This document shows positions 38,978-50,471 of a stretch of DNA of 64,000 bases, one piece after another. The notes under the pieces are model-generated. The model was not told the DNA's origin and did not search any database. It was given only the letters and a program-made list of their open reading frames with translations. Each line of letters opens with the position of its first letter. Position 1 is the first letter of the stretch. Origin of the DNA: Lutjanus erythropterus (taxonomy: Eukaryota; Chordata; Actinopteri; Lutjaniformes; Lutjanidae). The translations under genes were made by a program, and so were the position numbers. The stretch spans positions 10,228,746 through 10,292,745 of the forward strand of contig CM034610.1 in NCBI GenBank assembly GCA_020091685.1. Direction: 5' to 3'.

Positions 38978-39795
38978 TAGGGATGTTCCTGGTGACTCAT
39001 TTCCCTGTCGATTGAATGAAACATTTTACTTAGACTAATTGACGAGTCTAACAATAACAAAACACATAGAAAGCAGTTAAGCTTGAGTGCAATTTATTAA
39101 TTGATCATGTTAAACACTGTCCGAAAAAATACTGTGTATTAAGAGCCATTTGAAGCTGTTAATCACAGTCTACATTCGCCAAATTGTATTTTAAATGTCA
39201 CTGAAATGTGTGTCACTGCGCTGTGCAATACCAACATTACACATTAACCTACAAAACTTGACGTTTCACTAAATGCTTTAGCAGGTACCTTTTCAGACCG
39301 AAGAGAATCACAGTGCCTGCGAGTAAACGGCCTGGAGCTGACGTTAGCTGCCAGCCTGCTACACAGTGTGGCTAATGTTAGCAGTGCTAGCAGCAGCAGC
39401 TGCTCTGCTTGCAGGTTAATGTCCATTTCTGTGGTTAATGTGGCCACATGTTGCTCCAGATGAGTGATTATATACCAGTTTATTCTGTTACAGTCTACAT
39501 TCAATATTTCCATTTTCTAGATTAAAACACTGCCAAATTGCGCTGGTTTTACGAGCTGTCATCTTTCGACTTTGCTAATATAAACATCTGATGTTGCGAT
39601 CGGGGCACACACGCTTACTGCGAATAGTGTTAGGGGCTGACATCTGATGGGGCCGCAGACCCGACTAGTGGCAGGTTGCTGCATTACATCTTTTTGGCGA
39701 ATATTGATTGATAATTTAATCGACTAGTATTTCCGGTGCTGACTAGGAAGGGTGGCAATGTTTAATTGTATAGTTGACTAATTTCATCATCCCTA
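38978..39795. mobile_element. hAT-type non-autonomous transposon (818 bp)
   Basis: Ends TAGGGATG and CATCCCTA, flanked by a perfect 8-bp target duplication TACACTTC (38970-38977 and 39796-39803). Subterminal GACTAATTGACGAGTC and TAATCGACTAGT are typical of one teleost hAT family. A short minus-strand open frame inside (39244-39513) shows no transposase motif. It sits 1.5 kb upstream of the cpped1 start. Confidence 0.88.
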
Positions 39796-40939
39796 TACAC
39801 TTCCATTTCCTTTCTGAGCCCACAGGAGAAGTGGCATGTCTCTGTGAGCAATGTTGTGATGTTGAGTGGATGTTATGACCAAAAAATTGTTTTTTTTTTC
39901 AGGTAAGAAAGTAACTTTTAAAAAAAAAAGATTATATTTTGCCTCATGTTCACTGTATTGTAGATGCAATGAATTGACTTACATAACCTAAAATAGCATT
40001 TCTCTAGTTTAATTTAATACTTTGCATGCTACCTTAAAGTGCACATGCTAAAACAGTTAGCTATGTAATGGCTCCATGAGGTGGGGACAGGTGCAACAGT
40101 TCAAAATGTTGAGAAATTCTGCACTGTGTGCTTGGAATGCTTTGCAAACACAAAGGCCAAAAGAAGTCAGAGTCAAGTGTATACATGTTGTCACTTCTGG
40201 GCTTACAAAGCCTGCGCCCCAGGGGCAGCCATCTACATCTGACACAACTGTGACTGAACCCTTATGTGACACCTGCACATTCAGAAAGACAGTCCACACA
40301 CAAACACGCAAGTGTTTATGTTTACTTTATTCAAAACTTTTTATTATTCATCCCTCAATAAAGTTCTTTCATAAATTGGATAATGCAGCTTCATTCAAAG
40401 AATTACCCCGTACTGTTGCAACACTGTAATGACAGAACTCTTTGTATTCAACATTAACTCATGTGAGATTGTGTAGGAGATATCCAGATTTCATGCCAGG
40501 TTAATGTCAGGTTTAATTTTTCAGTTTTTTAGTCAACAAAACACTGCTGGAGTTTCACAGGAAAACAGCGTCTCATAATCTCACAATTTAAGTGAATGGT
40601 GACCGGTTTTCAAAAGTAAAAAAAAACAACAGAATAAAAACATAAAATGCCAAGCAAAGGATCTACAATGAAGGTTTAGACAAAAAACAAAACAAAACAT
40701 GGTGTAAAAGACATGGCATGTTGGGGCTTTAGGAGAGTTGCCTTACATCACATGAACAGTATGGAGGCATTTTTATTTATTTATTGTTTCTTTCTTTGTT
40801 TGTTTTTTCTGTTTAAAAACTGGTCACCATTTATCTAAATCATTTAAGAGATTCTGCAACATTGTTTTCCTGTTGTGTGTTTTGTGGACTAAAAACTAAA
40901 ACAATTGGCATGTGAGTGAGTAGATAATGACTGGACTTT

Positions 40940-41035
40940 CATTTTTTAAGCAAACTTTTGATTTTTACTTGTAGCATTACACTTTTACACCGTGGTATTT
41001 CAGCTTTTCCTTAAGTTAAAGATCTGAGTACTTCC
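40940..41035. repeat. Dispersed repeat fragment near cpped1 promoter
   Basis: TTTTTACTTGTAGCATTACA then GATCTGAGTACTTCCTCCTT is the usual end of the same repeat family as 38575-38885. It marks the upstream limit of the unique promoter sequence. Confidence 0.5.
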
Positions 41036-41039
41036 TCCT

Positions 41040-41262
41040 TCACTGTATACTGAATACTATGACAGTGAGGCTGTGTGTGTCAGCCACACTGGGGGACGCT
41101 GCAGCTGAAGTCACACATTCACAGACAGGCTGTCTAGTCGAGCACCGATAGTCACCGATAGACAGCTGGGGCTGCCCGACAGCTACACAACACACCTGCT
41201 CAGAGGCTCGCCGTCAAGTCACACACTAGTTTTCTCGGACAACTCTTTAACCAGTGGATGTT
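41040..41262 (+). promoter_or_regulatory. cpped1 proximal promoter and 5' leader (inferred)
   Basis: This is the unique-looking stretch between a dispersed repeat (ending near 41035) and the cpped1 start codon. It has more CG and GC than its surroundings but no clear island and no TATA box. It contains a tiny tandem copy, CACCGATAGT then CACCGATAGA at 41144-41163. The transcription start cannot be placed. The role is inferred from position only. Confidence 0.4.
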
Positions 41263-41326
41263 ATGGCAGAAAGTGAGGACATCTTTCTCAGGGCTAAACA
41301 GCGGACATTCAGCGGACTGACTGAAG
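41263..41326 (+). CDS. cpped1: cpped1 coding exon 1 (residues 1-21)
   Basis: Encodes the N-terminus of CPPED1, a cytosolic calcineurin-like metallophosphoesterase reported to dephosphorylate AKT1 at Ser473. The residues MAESEDIFLRAKQRTFSGL resemble the start of vertebrate CPPED1, which has a conserved FxRARxRT-like patch. The ATG has G at -3 and G at +4. The exon ends GAAG|GTAGCA, leaving one base (phase 1), which joins the first two bases of the exon at 47847 to make an Asp codon in the right frame. A second ATG five bases upstream (41258) is out of frame. The donor is weaker than the other two, and the exon is too short to be certain without transcripts, but phase, position and sequence all fit. 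Confidence 0.85.
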
Positions 41327-41904
41327 GTAGCAGACTGCCGTTAGCTTCTTTAGCGCCGCCGGTGTTAGCCAACTCACAGGCTAATACTTTAGCTAACGCC
41401 CCCTCTAACTTGGTTGGTGCAGAAGTTGCTGTTGCAGGCTGCAGGCTAATGCAGCCACAGAGCAAACGGTCACTTGACAGCTTTTGTTTAGCTTTGTTTT
41501 TAATAACCGGGTCACCGTTGTCAGCCAAAGCGAGACTAACGTGGATAGCTAGTTTGCTAGCTTGTGTTTACAAAACACATGGCTGGCTGGTGTTGTGGTC
41601 TGTTTCAGGACAGTTAATGAATCAATTAAATTCAACAGAGCAAGACTCCGTTGTTTTATAATTAGTACTGTTACTATTTGTGGGTTAATAATTAAAACTT
41701 AATTTTGTTGGGTTCACTAAAGTTACTTTGAACACAGAGGTCCTTTATACTAAACCGTACTATTTGCTATTTAAACGATAATACTAACCCTATAATAATA
41801 CTGCTTGTTAGCATAATAGTAATTGCTTCCATCTTTCTTTATATTTTCTTGTACTTTGTTTATTGACACACCAGTATACCAAGTCAAATTCTCTGTATGT
41901 GAAA

Positions 41905-42200
41905 ACTGTAGAGCTGCAACTAATGAGAATTTTTAATTGTAGATCATTTTTTTTCCATTAATTGATTAGTTGTTAGGTTCATAAAATGTTCATCAGTGTT
42001 TCTCAAAACCCCTGATGATTTCCTCAAATGTTTGGTCCACAACCCAAAGATATTCAGCTGGGAAAAAGGACTAAAAGAAACCCAAAAAAATATTCATATT
42101 TAAGTGGCTGAAATCAATAAATGCTGATTCTTTTTCTCTTAAGAAATTCCTCAAACCAATTAGTCTATCATCAAAGTATTTGATGATTAATTTAATTGAT
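41905..42200. repeat. Common teleost repeat (ATTAATTGATTAG type)
   Basis: GAGCTGCAACTAATGAGA at the left and CAAACCAATTAGTCTATCA, TTGATGATTAATTTAATTGA at the right frame an interior with TCATAAAATGTTCATCAGTG and CAAAGATATTCAGCTGG. That order is a familiar teleost repeat. A partial copy is at 59430-59560. Confidence 0.7.
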
Positions 42201-42284
42201 AGTATGGGTGTCATTGTGGAGTTATGATGATATTATGGATTTTTGAATATATCTTTTACTTGATACAGCTGAAGTGAGGACAGG

Positions 42285-42345
42285 AGAAGGCGCTGGGGTG
42301 TGACACGCGGCAAAGGTTGGACTCACAGCCCCAGTGTTTTTACAG
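42285..42345 (-). mobile_element. tRNA-derived SINE fragment
   Basis: GGTGTGACACGCGGCAAAGG then TTGGACTCACAGCCCC corresponds to the middle of the SINE at 15400-15547 (GACACGCAGCA, GTTGGAATTGAACTGGGGC). Only this part remains. Confidence 0.5.
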
Positions 42346-43424
42346 TTTTACAGTTAAACATAAACTTAATTGTCACAGTGACATCAAAAATGCACACAGT
42401 AAACTTTTACTAGTATTTATTTTAAATACTAGCCTGTTAAATTAAAGAAATTAAAAACAATTTGCATTATGTTCTGTACAAAAAGTTTTCATATCGGTCC
42501 ATGTCAGACAACATGTACACTGTTGCCTATATGGGCTGATAAAGCTGTGATAGGACAATATTGGCTGACCAATATATCTGTCTGACTGTAGTGCGAATGA
42601 ACTGTTCACACTAACATGCTCAGTTATTTGTTGATTGATTTATACCTTTTATGTTTGTTACATTTTTTAGCACCCGCTGTAGGAAACCAGCTAATGTAAG
42701 AGAACTCAAGGGAGGAAATTGAAATGTTCAGTATTTTATTATTTACGACATATGCATGCCCCCCTGTGCTTTCATCTCAAATTATGATTAATTTTGTTTT
42801 GAACGCGCTATCTGCCACCTGAGAAATCTGTGCGATTTATGCTTGAAGTTGTGCTCGACCAGCGCAGCCACACAAGGCTGCTGCCTCTTATCTCCTGTCA
42901 TGGGAGTCCTTGTATTTTTCTTTTTTCTTTCTTTCCTTTTCATTTGCCTGTGAAATAGTTCACACATCTGACTCCAGAGAGAGACATTGTACTATAAAGT
43001 CTGCTCAGTGTAACAAAAAGCTTGCAGGATTGGAGTGCAGCTGCAAGAAATCTTTTCTGATTGTTTCTGTTGTTCAGGGCACACACAAAGAAGATGGGTA
43101 ATAACTCAGGAGTAGGACCAACATGCATGGTCTGTACAAGCACATTTATGTTTATGTATATGTATGTGCACACTTGCATGCCCATGGGATTTGAAAAGAT
43201 TCCTTTGCAAAGAAGAGGAGCTCTTACCTGCTTACTGGGGTGTGTATTGTCAGGTAATAATTTCTGTATGCAAACTCTGTTACTGTGAGAGTGACTGAAT
43301 AGCTGATACTATTCTGCTGAGCTGCAAAAGTTCATGATGTGCTGGTGAAAGTTTAAAAGACAAATGTAGTCTGCATTCTCTCATGAAGCAAATGCAAATG
43401 GACTGTCATATATACTCAACAAAA

Positions 43425-43925
43425 ATATAAACTCATCACTTTTGTTTTTGCTCCCATTTTTCATGAGTTGAAGTAAAAAATTTCAAACTTCTTCTATGCA
43501 CACAAAAAGTTTATCTTACTCAAATTTGGTCACAAGTTTGTTAAGATCCGCGTTAGTGAGCACTTCTCCTTTGCCAAGAAAATCCATCCACTTGACAGCT
43601 GTGTAGGCATGGGAAATTTATGATGCCCTTTACCATTTCTGATACCAAGGCTTCGATACTGGTTCCTGACACAAAATCCATTTTAAAAAAAATAGAATTT
43701 TATATTACACTTTATGGTACAAGTACTTACTCTAAGAGAAGAAGCCGTCCAAGGACCTGATACCAAAAAACAATGATACCTGTATTTGGGCATAACATAG
43801 TGTTTTTCCTGCATGCCTCTGCAACATATAGTTAAACAGCCAATTGCCAGCAGCATGATTACTGCACAGGAGTGCCTTGGATAGGTCATGATAAAATGCC
43901 ACTATAGAATGTGCAGTTTGATGTC
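43425..43925. mobile_element. DNA-transposon remnant interrupted by another insertion
   Basis: The left part (43425-43603) has TACTCAACAAAAATATAAAC, TTTGTTTTTGCTCCCATTTT and GTGAGCACTTCTCCTTTGCC. The sequence expected next resumes at 43849 with GCAGCATGATTACTGCACAG and AATGTGCAGTTTGATG. The 245 bp between contain GATACCAAGGCTTCGATACT, a GATAC-rich hAT-like style, so a later insertion is likely. Recognised as a common fish repeat by these phrases. Confidence 0.6.
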
Positions 43926-44773
43926 AAAAAAAGGTAATCAGGCTGAATGATAGTTTTTTCACATAGGGCTACAGATGCCAATGTTTTTTCCCAGGAGGGC
44001 AAAGTCATGTCCCGCCCTACTGTTCCTCTGATTGCCTTACACTGGTATTCTTACATTAACCTTAACCAGTCACTCCTCAAAATCTAAATCTCAAAATCTG
44101 TCTAAATCTGACCAACCCAACGAACAAAGGCAACCAGTACTAGCCAGTCAGAAACAGAGTAGGGCGAATCATGACAAACATTGGCATTTGTAGACCTATG
44201 TGAAATAGCCAAAGTTCAGTGCCCAGTAAACATTTTTTTGTTTTGTTTTGTTTTTGTTTTTTGTTTGTTTGTTTGTTTTTTTAATGCCTCGGGGAACTTA
44301 ACTTTATACAACAGCGGTCATGCCAGCTGTTGGAATTCAAAAATCATCAGCTGCCCTCACTATCAGCAGCAGAATTCATCAACAGTCTCCACTCTGTAGT
44401 CATAAGTTAAGATCAAGGCCAGGCTAGTTTGGACTGAAGGCATTTGAAAGTAATTTGATTGAAGAGATGACAATGATGATCATAAAAGTAGAATCTGTTT
44501 CCCCTCATGGTCTCATAAATGTCAATTACAACGAGAGGATGATTGTTAAGCTTTTATTCGTCTGGTTCCCAGGAGCAAGGCACTCTGTCCTCCTTTCTTT
44601 TCTCTATCTTTGCTTTCCATTTTCTCTGGAGGACAGAATTATCATAGGCTCATTTGGGAGAGAGATACATGGAGAGCATGTTAAACACAGAGGATGCTGA
44701 ACAGCGAGTAGCGCCTGCTGAGTGCGAGTGAGGGGATTTGTGCAGATGCAGACTCTCCGCAGTGACATAACTA

Positions 44774-45684
44774 CACCCTTAGAAATAAAAGTGCTAAGTA
44801 GAATCGTAAAGGGTTCTTCGGCTTGTCCCCATAGGACAAACCTTTTTGATTCCTGACAGAACCGTTTCTAAGGGCTCCACTTGGAACCCTTTCAGAGAGT
44901 TCTACCTAGGACCCAAAACAAAAGGTTATACAGTATACCCCCTGTGAAAGGTTTTACCCAGAACCCCCTGTGAGGAGTTCTACAGAGATCCCTTCTATGG
45001 CGCAATGGTTCCACCCAGAACTCTCCCTCAGCCCTTTAACACAAAACTAGGTGTGGTTCTTGAACTGGTTCCGTTCAAGATTCTTGGAATCTTGGTCTTA
45101 TTTAGTGAAGGAGCCTGTTTCCACTAGTTTTGAGTGGAACAAATGTAATCAAGGATGCCATTAACAGAGGGCATTGCACAATTCACAGCAACCTGTAGAA
45201 CATGACATGCCCACTCTGGTTCCTGAGAAAAACCTTCTATTTTTTTGGTTCTAGCTGGAAACCTACTTTTCAGTTTCTGAACATATTTATTTTTGGAAAT
45301 GCTCAGAAAAGCAGATTAGGTACTTGAACCACAACTGGGCCGGTTCCATGCTGGTGGAGAAGACCTAACTGAGGGTTCTATGCAGAACCTTTCCATCTTC
45401 AAAGGCTCCTAACAAGAACCCACCCAGGGGGTTCTACTGAGAACCTTTTTATATTCCAATGGCTTTATCTAGTTATCATACAAATAACCCTTGATGAATC
45501 CTTGATGAAGGAGTTCAAACAAGGTTTCAATCATTGAATAACTCTTTCTTTCCAAAAAGGGGTCTTTGGATGAGTTCTTAAGAGAACCTTTTCTTCAAAA
45601 ATGGTTTCCTCACAAGCAGATGACCCTGAGTAGAACCTCAGCCAACCAAGATGAACTCTTTTGGAACCCTAATTTCTAAGAGTG
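44774..45684. mobile_element. MITE of repeated GGTTCTA/GAACC units
   Basis: The ends CACCCTTAGAAATA and TTTCTAAGAGTG are inverted. The interior is a long irregular series of GGTTCTACCCAGAACC-like units, a well-known teleost MITE type. No clear target duplication. Confidence 0.75.
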
Positions 45685-47149
45685 CACAGTTCCGCTTCCA
45701 CGCATCCTCCGGAAACTACATGAGTGGAGCAGAAAGCTGTTGTTTACACCTGCTCTTAGCATCTGTCCGTCTGTGGGCAACAAGGGGACTCCATTTCCAT
45801 ATCACTTAACTGGGTTTTCTCCCGCGTCCTTCATGTCAAACCTTGTCATGACCATCAGCCAAGCCGCGTTGAGTGTCTGCTTCTGTTCTTTACATGAAAA
45901 ACCAGGCGCAGTTTGCGATGTTAATGAATATCTGAGAGTGATTAGATTGTAAGGCCCTTCGGTTATGTAATATCAGGATTATGTAAAACACTTGTTCTTT
46001 GTTGTTCATTCGTGCTTCAATGTGTAGCTTTTTGTTAATTATTTAGCACTGGTTATTCATGTAGAGAACATGCACAGCTTTAACAAAAGGCTGCTATACG
46101 TTACATTTCCCCACGGATCTTCAATTCCCAGTCCTAAATCCTGATCGCAGCACTTTCAGCTATTCTAGTGTGGTGTTCATTCTTAGAATGAATATAAGGC
46201 TTCTACATGAAGCTTTCACAGCAGGCCATATACCGCTGAATGACTAATGCTGTGATGACACCTAATCCCTAAAGCTTTTACGCTTCTGCTTACTATTATG
46301 TGCAGCGTTCTGTACAAGGGTCCTGTGGCCTAAATATATTGAAATGAAAATGTTCAGAATGTGAAGTTAATATCCAGGAGATGTTTCAAAAGGTCACCTG
46401 CTAAAAGCTGTGCCCATTAAATTAGTGTGTGAAGTGAAAGTACCTGGTTATGTGCATATTAAATTAATAGGTAAGGTAAACTTTAAAAAGAATCAGAAAC
46501 AAAACAGATATTTAAGGCTCTACATTAGTATTATCTGCCATTTTTCCACATATTTGTCATGCAAAAATTCAAGTCTGTGTTTACTTGCTTCTAGATGAAG
46601 TGCTCAAGCTGTAAAGGTGTAAATTGATGATTAAAAAAAAGTGTTTTTATTTGGTTAATGCTATGATATTTATTGCAACATTAGTTCTGCATTGTTTGTT
46701 TTTAGCATTAATTTACAGTTATGCTTCTGGCCACCTGTTGACTCGGAGTCCAACATTCACTGTTGGCTCTTTTATAACGTCCACCAACTCCTGTTCTGGC
46801 TCTCTAGCTGCTAATTATATTTGCTTGCAGTTTGCTGCTAGACAAGCTGTGCAGATGGGAGCTTTTTTTATATATATAATATATGTATATGTACATGTAT
46901 TTATGATGTCTGTGCTGTTGTTAAACTATCAAATCATCATTTGTAAAGATCAACAGAGCATTGGTTTCATGCCCTGACAGCTGTTCTTTACTTTTTTTTA
47001 AATTGTTCTTTAAAACAATAGTGTATATGATACCAAGTGTGATATAACAGCTGGTAAGCTACGCTGTCGTCTTTCAAGTGTTGTGTTTTTTCTTCTGACA
47101 CGTGCAGGATTTTTATCTGTAATGGTGATTGTTTTAACAAAGAAAACAA

Positions 47150-47245
47150 CATCTCCAATGATCCCACACTACTTCACAATGTCTTTTGTTATTGTTTTAA
47201 TGTGAGAGAGACCCCATAGTGTCAGAACTTAAATACTGAATGTTT
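47150..47245 (+). repeat. Short dispersed repeat, copy B
   Basis: Matches 37010-37120, including TTTTGTTATTGTTTTAATGT and CAGAACTTAAATACTG. Unnamed family. Confidence 0.65.
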
Positions 47246-47257
47246 AGCTGCTTCAGT

Positions 47258-47372
47258 TTGAACATTAAATGTCTTGTCTTTGTACAGTATTCAGATGGAT
47301 AAAATTAGAAAAGAATTTACAAATCTTTCTGTTTTTATTTGCATTTTACACAGCTTTGCATTGGAATCAGAA
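47258..47372. mobile_element. Terminal fragment of the Tc1-like family
   Basis: AGTTTGAACATTAAATGTCT, TCTGTTTTTATTTGCATTTT and ATTGGAATCAG are the end sequences of the Tc1-like repeat family whose decayed copy lies at 50472-51439. No coding part is present. Confidence 0.55.
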
Positions 47373-47846
47373 CTAATGTGACTAACATTAGATAGGTTGT
47401 GGGTTAGCAAACTGTAGCTACAGTTGCTGCTGTGAAGCTAATATGCAGAGAAGACAAGACAGAACCATCTCACCAGCTCCAGACAGCAACACTCACAACT
47501 GTCCAACATCACAACAATAGCTAGGAGTTGAGCTAAATGTCCATGAGCATGTAATTTAATGTTAGCTTACACACAAACAGGGCTGCAAATGGAACAAATC
47601 AATACTGATCTCTTGATTATGTGAAACAGCAACACTGCAGCACATTTCTTGATGCACATTTATTTGACCCATTGTTAATACAAAATATTGATTAGTGCTG
47701 CTTTAATTAATTGCCATTGGGCTAACCACATAAAGTTATAAAGTCAAAAAGTTACCGGATGCAGCTTTAAATAAAGTTTTATAGCATTGTGGTCTTGGTA
47801 ATAACTGGTGTCTGTCTGAGTCCATTTTTGCCTCTTCTTGTTTCAG

Positions 47847-48065
47847 ACGCAGAGCATGAGTGGACGGGACCATTTTGCTTCATCCAGGCCGCAGACCCCC
47901 AGCTGGGGCTGATGAAGGCCTGGAGGGATGGCGACTGCGACAGTGGAGGGGAGGAATGGGCCGAGGAGGTCGAACTCACCAAACAGGCTGTGGAAGCCGT
48001 AAACCAGCTCAGACCCAGGCCGAGGTTCATGGTGCTGTGTGGCGACCTGGTCCATGCCATGCCAG
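47847..48065 (+). CDS. cpped1: cpped1 coding exon 2 (residues 22-94)
   Basis: Carries the first half of the metallophosphoesterase fold. Acceptor: pyrimidine tract ending TTGTTTCAG at 47846; donor CCAG|GTAGG. Visible motifs are AADPQLG (residues 36-42; the Asp38 position begins the metal site, with the DPQ form typical of CPPED1 rather than DxH), the family signature [10 protein letters not shown] (50-59), and GDLVHAMP (87-94) with the metal-binding GDxxH. The frame is fixed by very close similarity to vertebrate CPPED1 throughout. It enters and leaves in phase 1, matching its neighbours. Confidence 0.96.
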
Positions 48066-50471
48066 GTAGGAACAGCAGCACAGAAAAGACAGGCACTGCA
48101 CCTGATAACCCCTTAGAAAAAAAATGACGCTTTCAAGAACTACATGAGAGTCAGCCTCTATTTTTTTTCAGAATGAACAGGTTGTAATTTCTCCACCTAG
48201 TAAAGTCTTTCTTGACAGCCTTAAACATTTTTTGGCTAGTACATCTCAACAGGTGTTCGAAACACTTTAAAGTGCTCTGAGCAGTAAGTACACGCTGTTC
48301 ACTTCTGAGGGCTGTAAAGAAACTACAAGAGCACATGCTTAGTACTGAAAACAAGCCACTGCAGTGAAGAGAGGTTCACAGCCGTATGGACAGAAAAACA
48401 AAATTTTGGCATCAACCAGAGTAACAGCCAATTATCCGCCTAATGTTGGAGGACACATTGTGAACTCACAGATGCCAGTCGTGTGAGCTTTAACTCTGCT
48501 CAGCCTCTTGTAGTCAGACCAAATGACACAGCAGTGGTCCCATGAGCGTTATCTCATGACATCTGGTACATCACGCAGTCTCATGCAAATGCTGCACTTA
48601 TTTCAAAGTGTTTGAAATGACTCTCCCAAATTATAGATAACAGCAAACTATTTAGAAACACAAGCTGTGATCTCACACACTATACACCGTTTCGCCAATC
48701 AACTTGTTTTATGCCCTGCTTCTGTTCGGCAGTATAAAGCTGCGTATTGACAGATTACGTGCTCGAAGCTGAGATCTCATTTTTCATAAAAAGAGATGAA
48801 AGGAAAGTTATGAGCAAAGTTAGGAATGATTAACAGCCGCCTCCCAAAACACTGCTAAATGATAAACTATCCAATCAGCCATAAAACAAATTCTTATCTT
48901 TTATCCTTCAGGATTCGTGACCAGTGAACATGAAAGTTTTCCTACTCAGGTCAAGAGGATGCTTTCTGCTTTCATACACATAACACAGCTTTTGAATGTG
49001 ACCGTTATTTTATCCATTTTCATCAGTATCAGCAGGGCACAAAAAACTTAATACTGGACCCTGGAGAGCGGGCTGTGTACAAACAAAAAACAAACAAGTA
49101 GTGGACCGTGAGGATATATTTGCTGAATCTTGACCAAGTGTATTGGATTAGAATTGCTGACGCCACCTTTAATCTATTGAGCTACATCTGAATACTATTG
49201 CTGATGTTTAAGATGGGTGTATACTTGACAAAAGGGGTCATGGGTCAGTGTTTGATTTATAGTTCAATGTTGCATTTCAACCAATAATATCCCCACCACA
49301 ACACTAGACAAATGTATAATATGTAATGAGGCCATATCATGCTTAAGACATATTCATCACAGTAACACTGTAGGAAGTAACTTTATGATACAGAGCAAGG
49401 TCAGACTATGCATATAGCTACAGAAGTAGAGTTAGATCCAGGGAGCTCCTCTTCACCTTGTTTCATTCCAGAAAAGGACACTTGTTCCCTGCAATCTCTG
49501 TGTTTCTTGTAGAGCAGCGGTTGGGCTGATGGTGGGGTTGGGTGGTTATTCAAACCTAAATTATAATAGAATAAAAAAATCAAATAAACAATCAAATAGA
49601 ACGAAGTATGTAAAAGTAGCCATAGGAAGAAGAAGAATTAAAAAGGAAATTAAAATGATATTTACAAGTAAGATATATAGTTAGACAGATACATATATAA
49701 AGTATCAATACTTTTTCGATACCACGTATTTAAAACAATACAATATCCAGTAATTCTAGTATCGAAAGTACAAAAGCTATAAAAAAAAATCTGTCCTCAT
49801 TCAAGACCTTTAAAAATTAAAAAAAAAAAAAAAAACTGGTATTATGACATCTCTAAACCATTTGCACATATGTGCAAAAAGTATTTGCAGTATATCAGTA
49901 TAATAAACAGGTTATAGTGCAATAAATACTTCAGGTAGTAGTGATGGTAATGAAGGCAGTGCAAAGATAATGCTATGGTAATGTGCAAAAGAAGACCTGC
50001 GTAACATAATTGTTCGATGTGCCAAGGTTGGACTGATCAGCAGTGCTAAACGTGTCTCTCCTCACTCCGTATTTCCACTGTGGCTTTTAGTTTTCGACCA
50101 GCCCAGCATGAGATGACTTTCTGATTAGGTATGAAAGCTGCTCTGAAAGGAGCTATTATGTCAATGTCAGATATATTTGTCATAACAATAAAATGTGACA
50201 AGAATGTTTCTGACTGAAACCATTAAAATTTCATGCTTTTGCTGTCATATAGGATTCCAAATAGGCATGCAGTGCAGTCTGAGTCTCATTGTGAGACATG
50301 GCTGTCATTTTTGAGCCTGAAGCAGAATTGATTATATGTGACCCCTGTGCAGCAAGCACGAGAGGTTTGTGATGACCTGCAAAAATCAATGTAGGTATGC
50401 ATCTCTGACGGTAGTGAATGTCATTTTAACAAAATATGTTACATAACTACAAAGAAATCTAAAGAATGCAC

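Larger units (their letters stand above)
35351..41039. other. shisa9-cpped1 intergenic spacer
   Basis: The space between the divergent shisa9 and cpped1 starts. No coding exon is supported. It holds a SINE-like repeat (about 36530-36903), a repeat also found at 47150, a run of old repeat near 37969-38330 with ATTG/CAAT-rich sequence, repeat fragments at 38575-38885 and 40940-41035, and a well-preserved hAT element at 38978-39795. Confidence 0.7.
41327..47846 (+). other. cpped1: cpped1 intron 1
   Basis: Bounded by the exon 1 donor and exon 2 acceptor. Contains common dispersed repeats (41905-42190, 42285-42345, 43425-43925, 44774-45684, 47150-47372, listed separately). 45690-47150 shows no gene and no repeat that I recognise. 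Confidence 0.85.

Noticed and set aside
39244-39513. 89-codon minus-strand frame
   Set aside because: Lies wholly inside the hAT element at 38978-39795 and shows no transposase motif.
41327-41661. Open frame continuing past cpped1 exon 1
   Set aside because: Read-through beyond the GT donor; the residues stop resembling CPPED1 exactly at the splice site and resume at 47847 in the correct phase.
47779-48096. Minus-strand frame over cpped1 exon 2
   Set aside because: Antisense shadow; plus-strand exon has clear phosphatase motifs.
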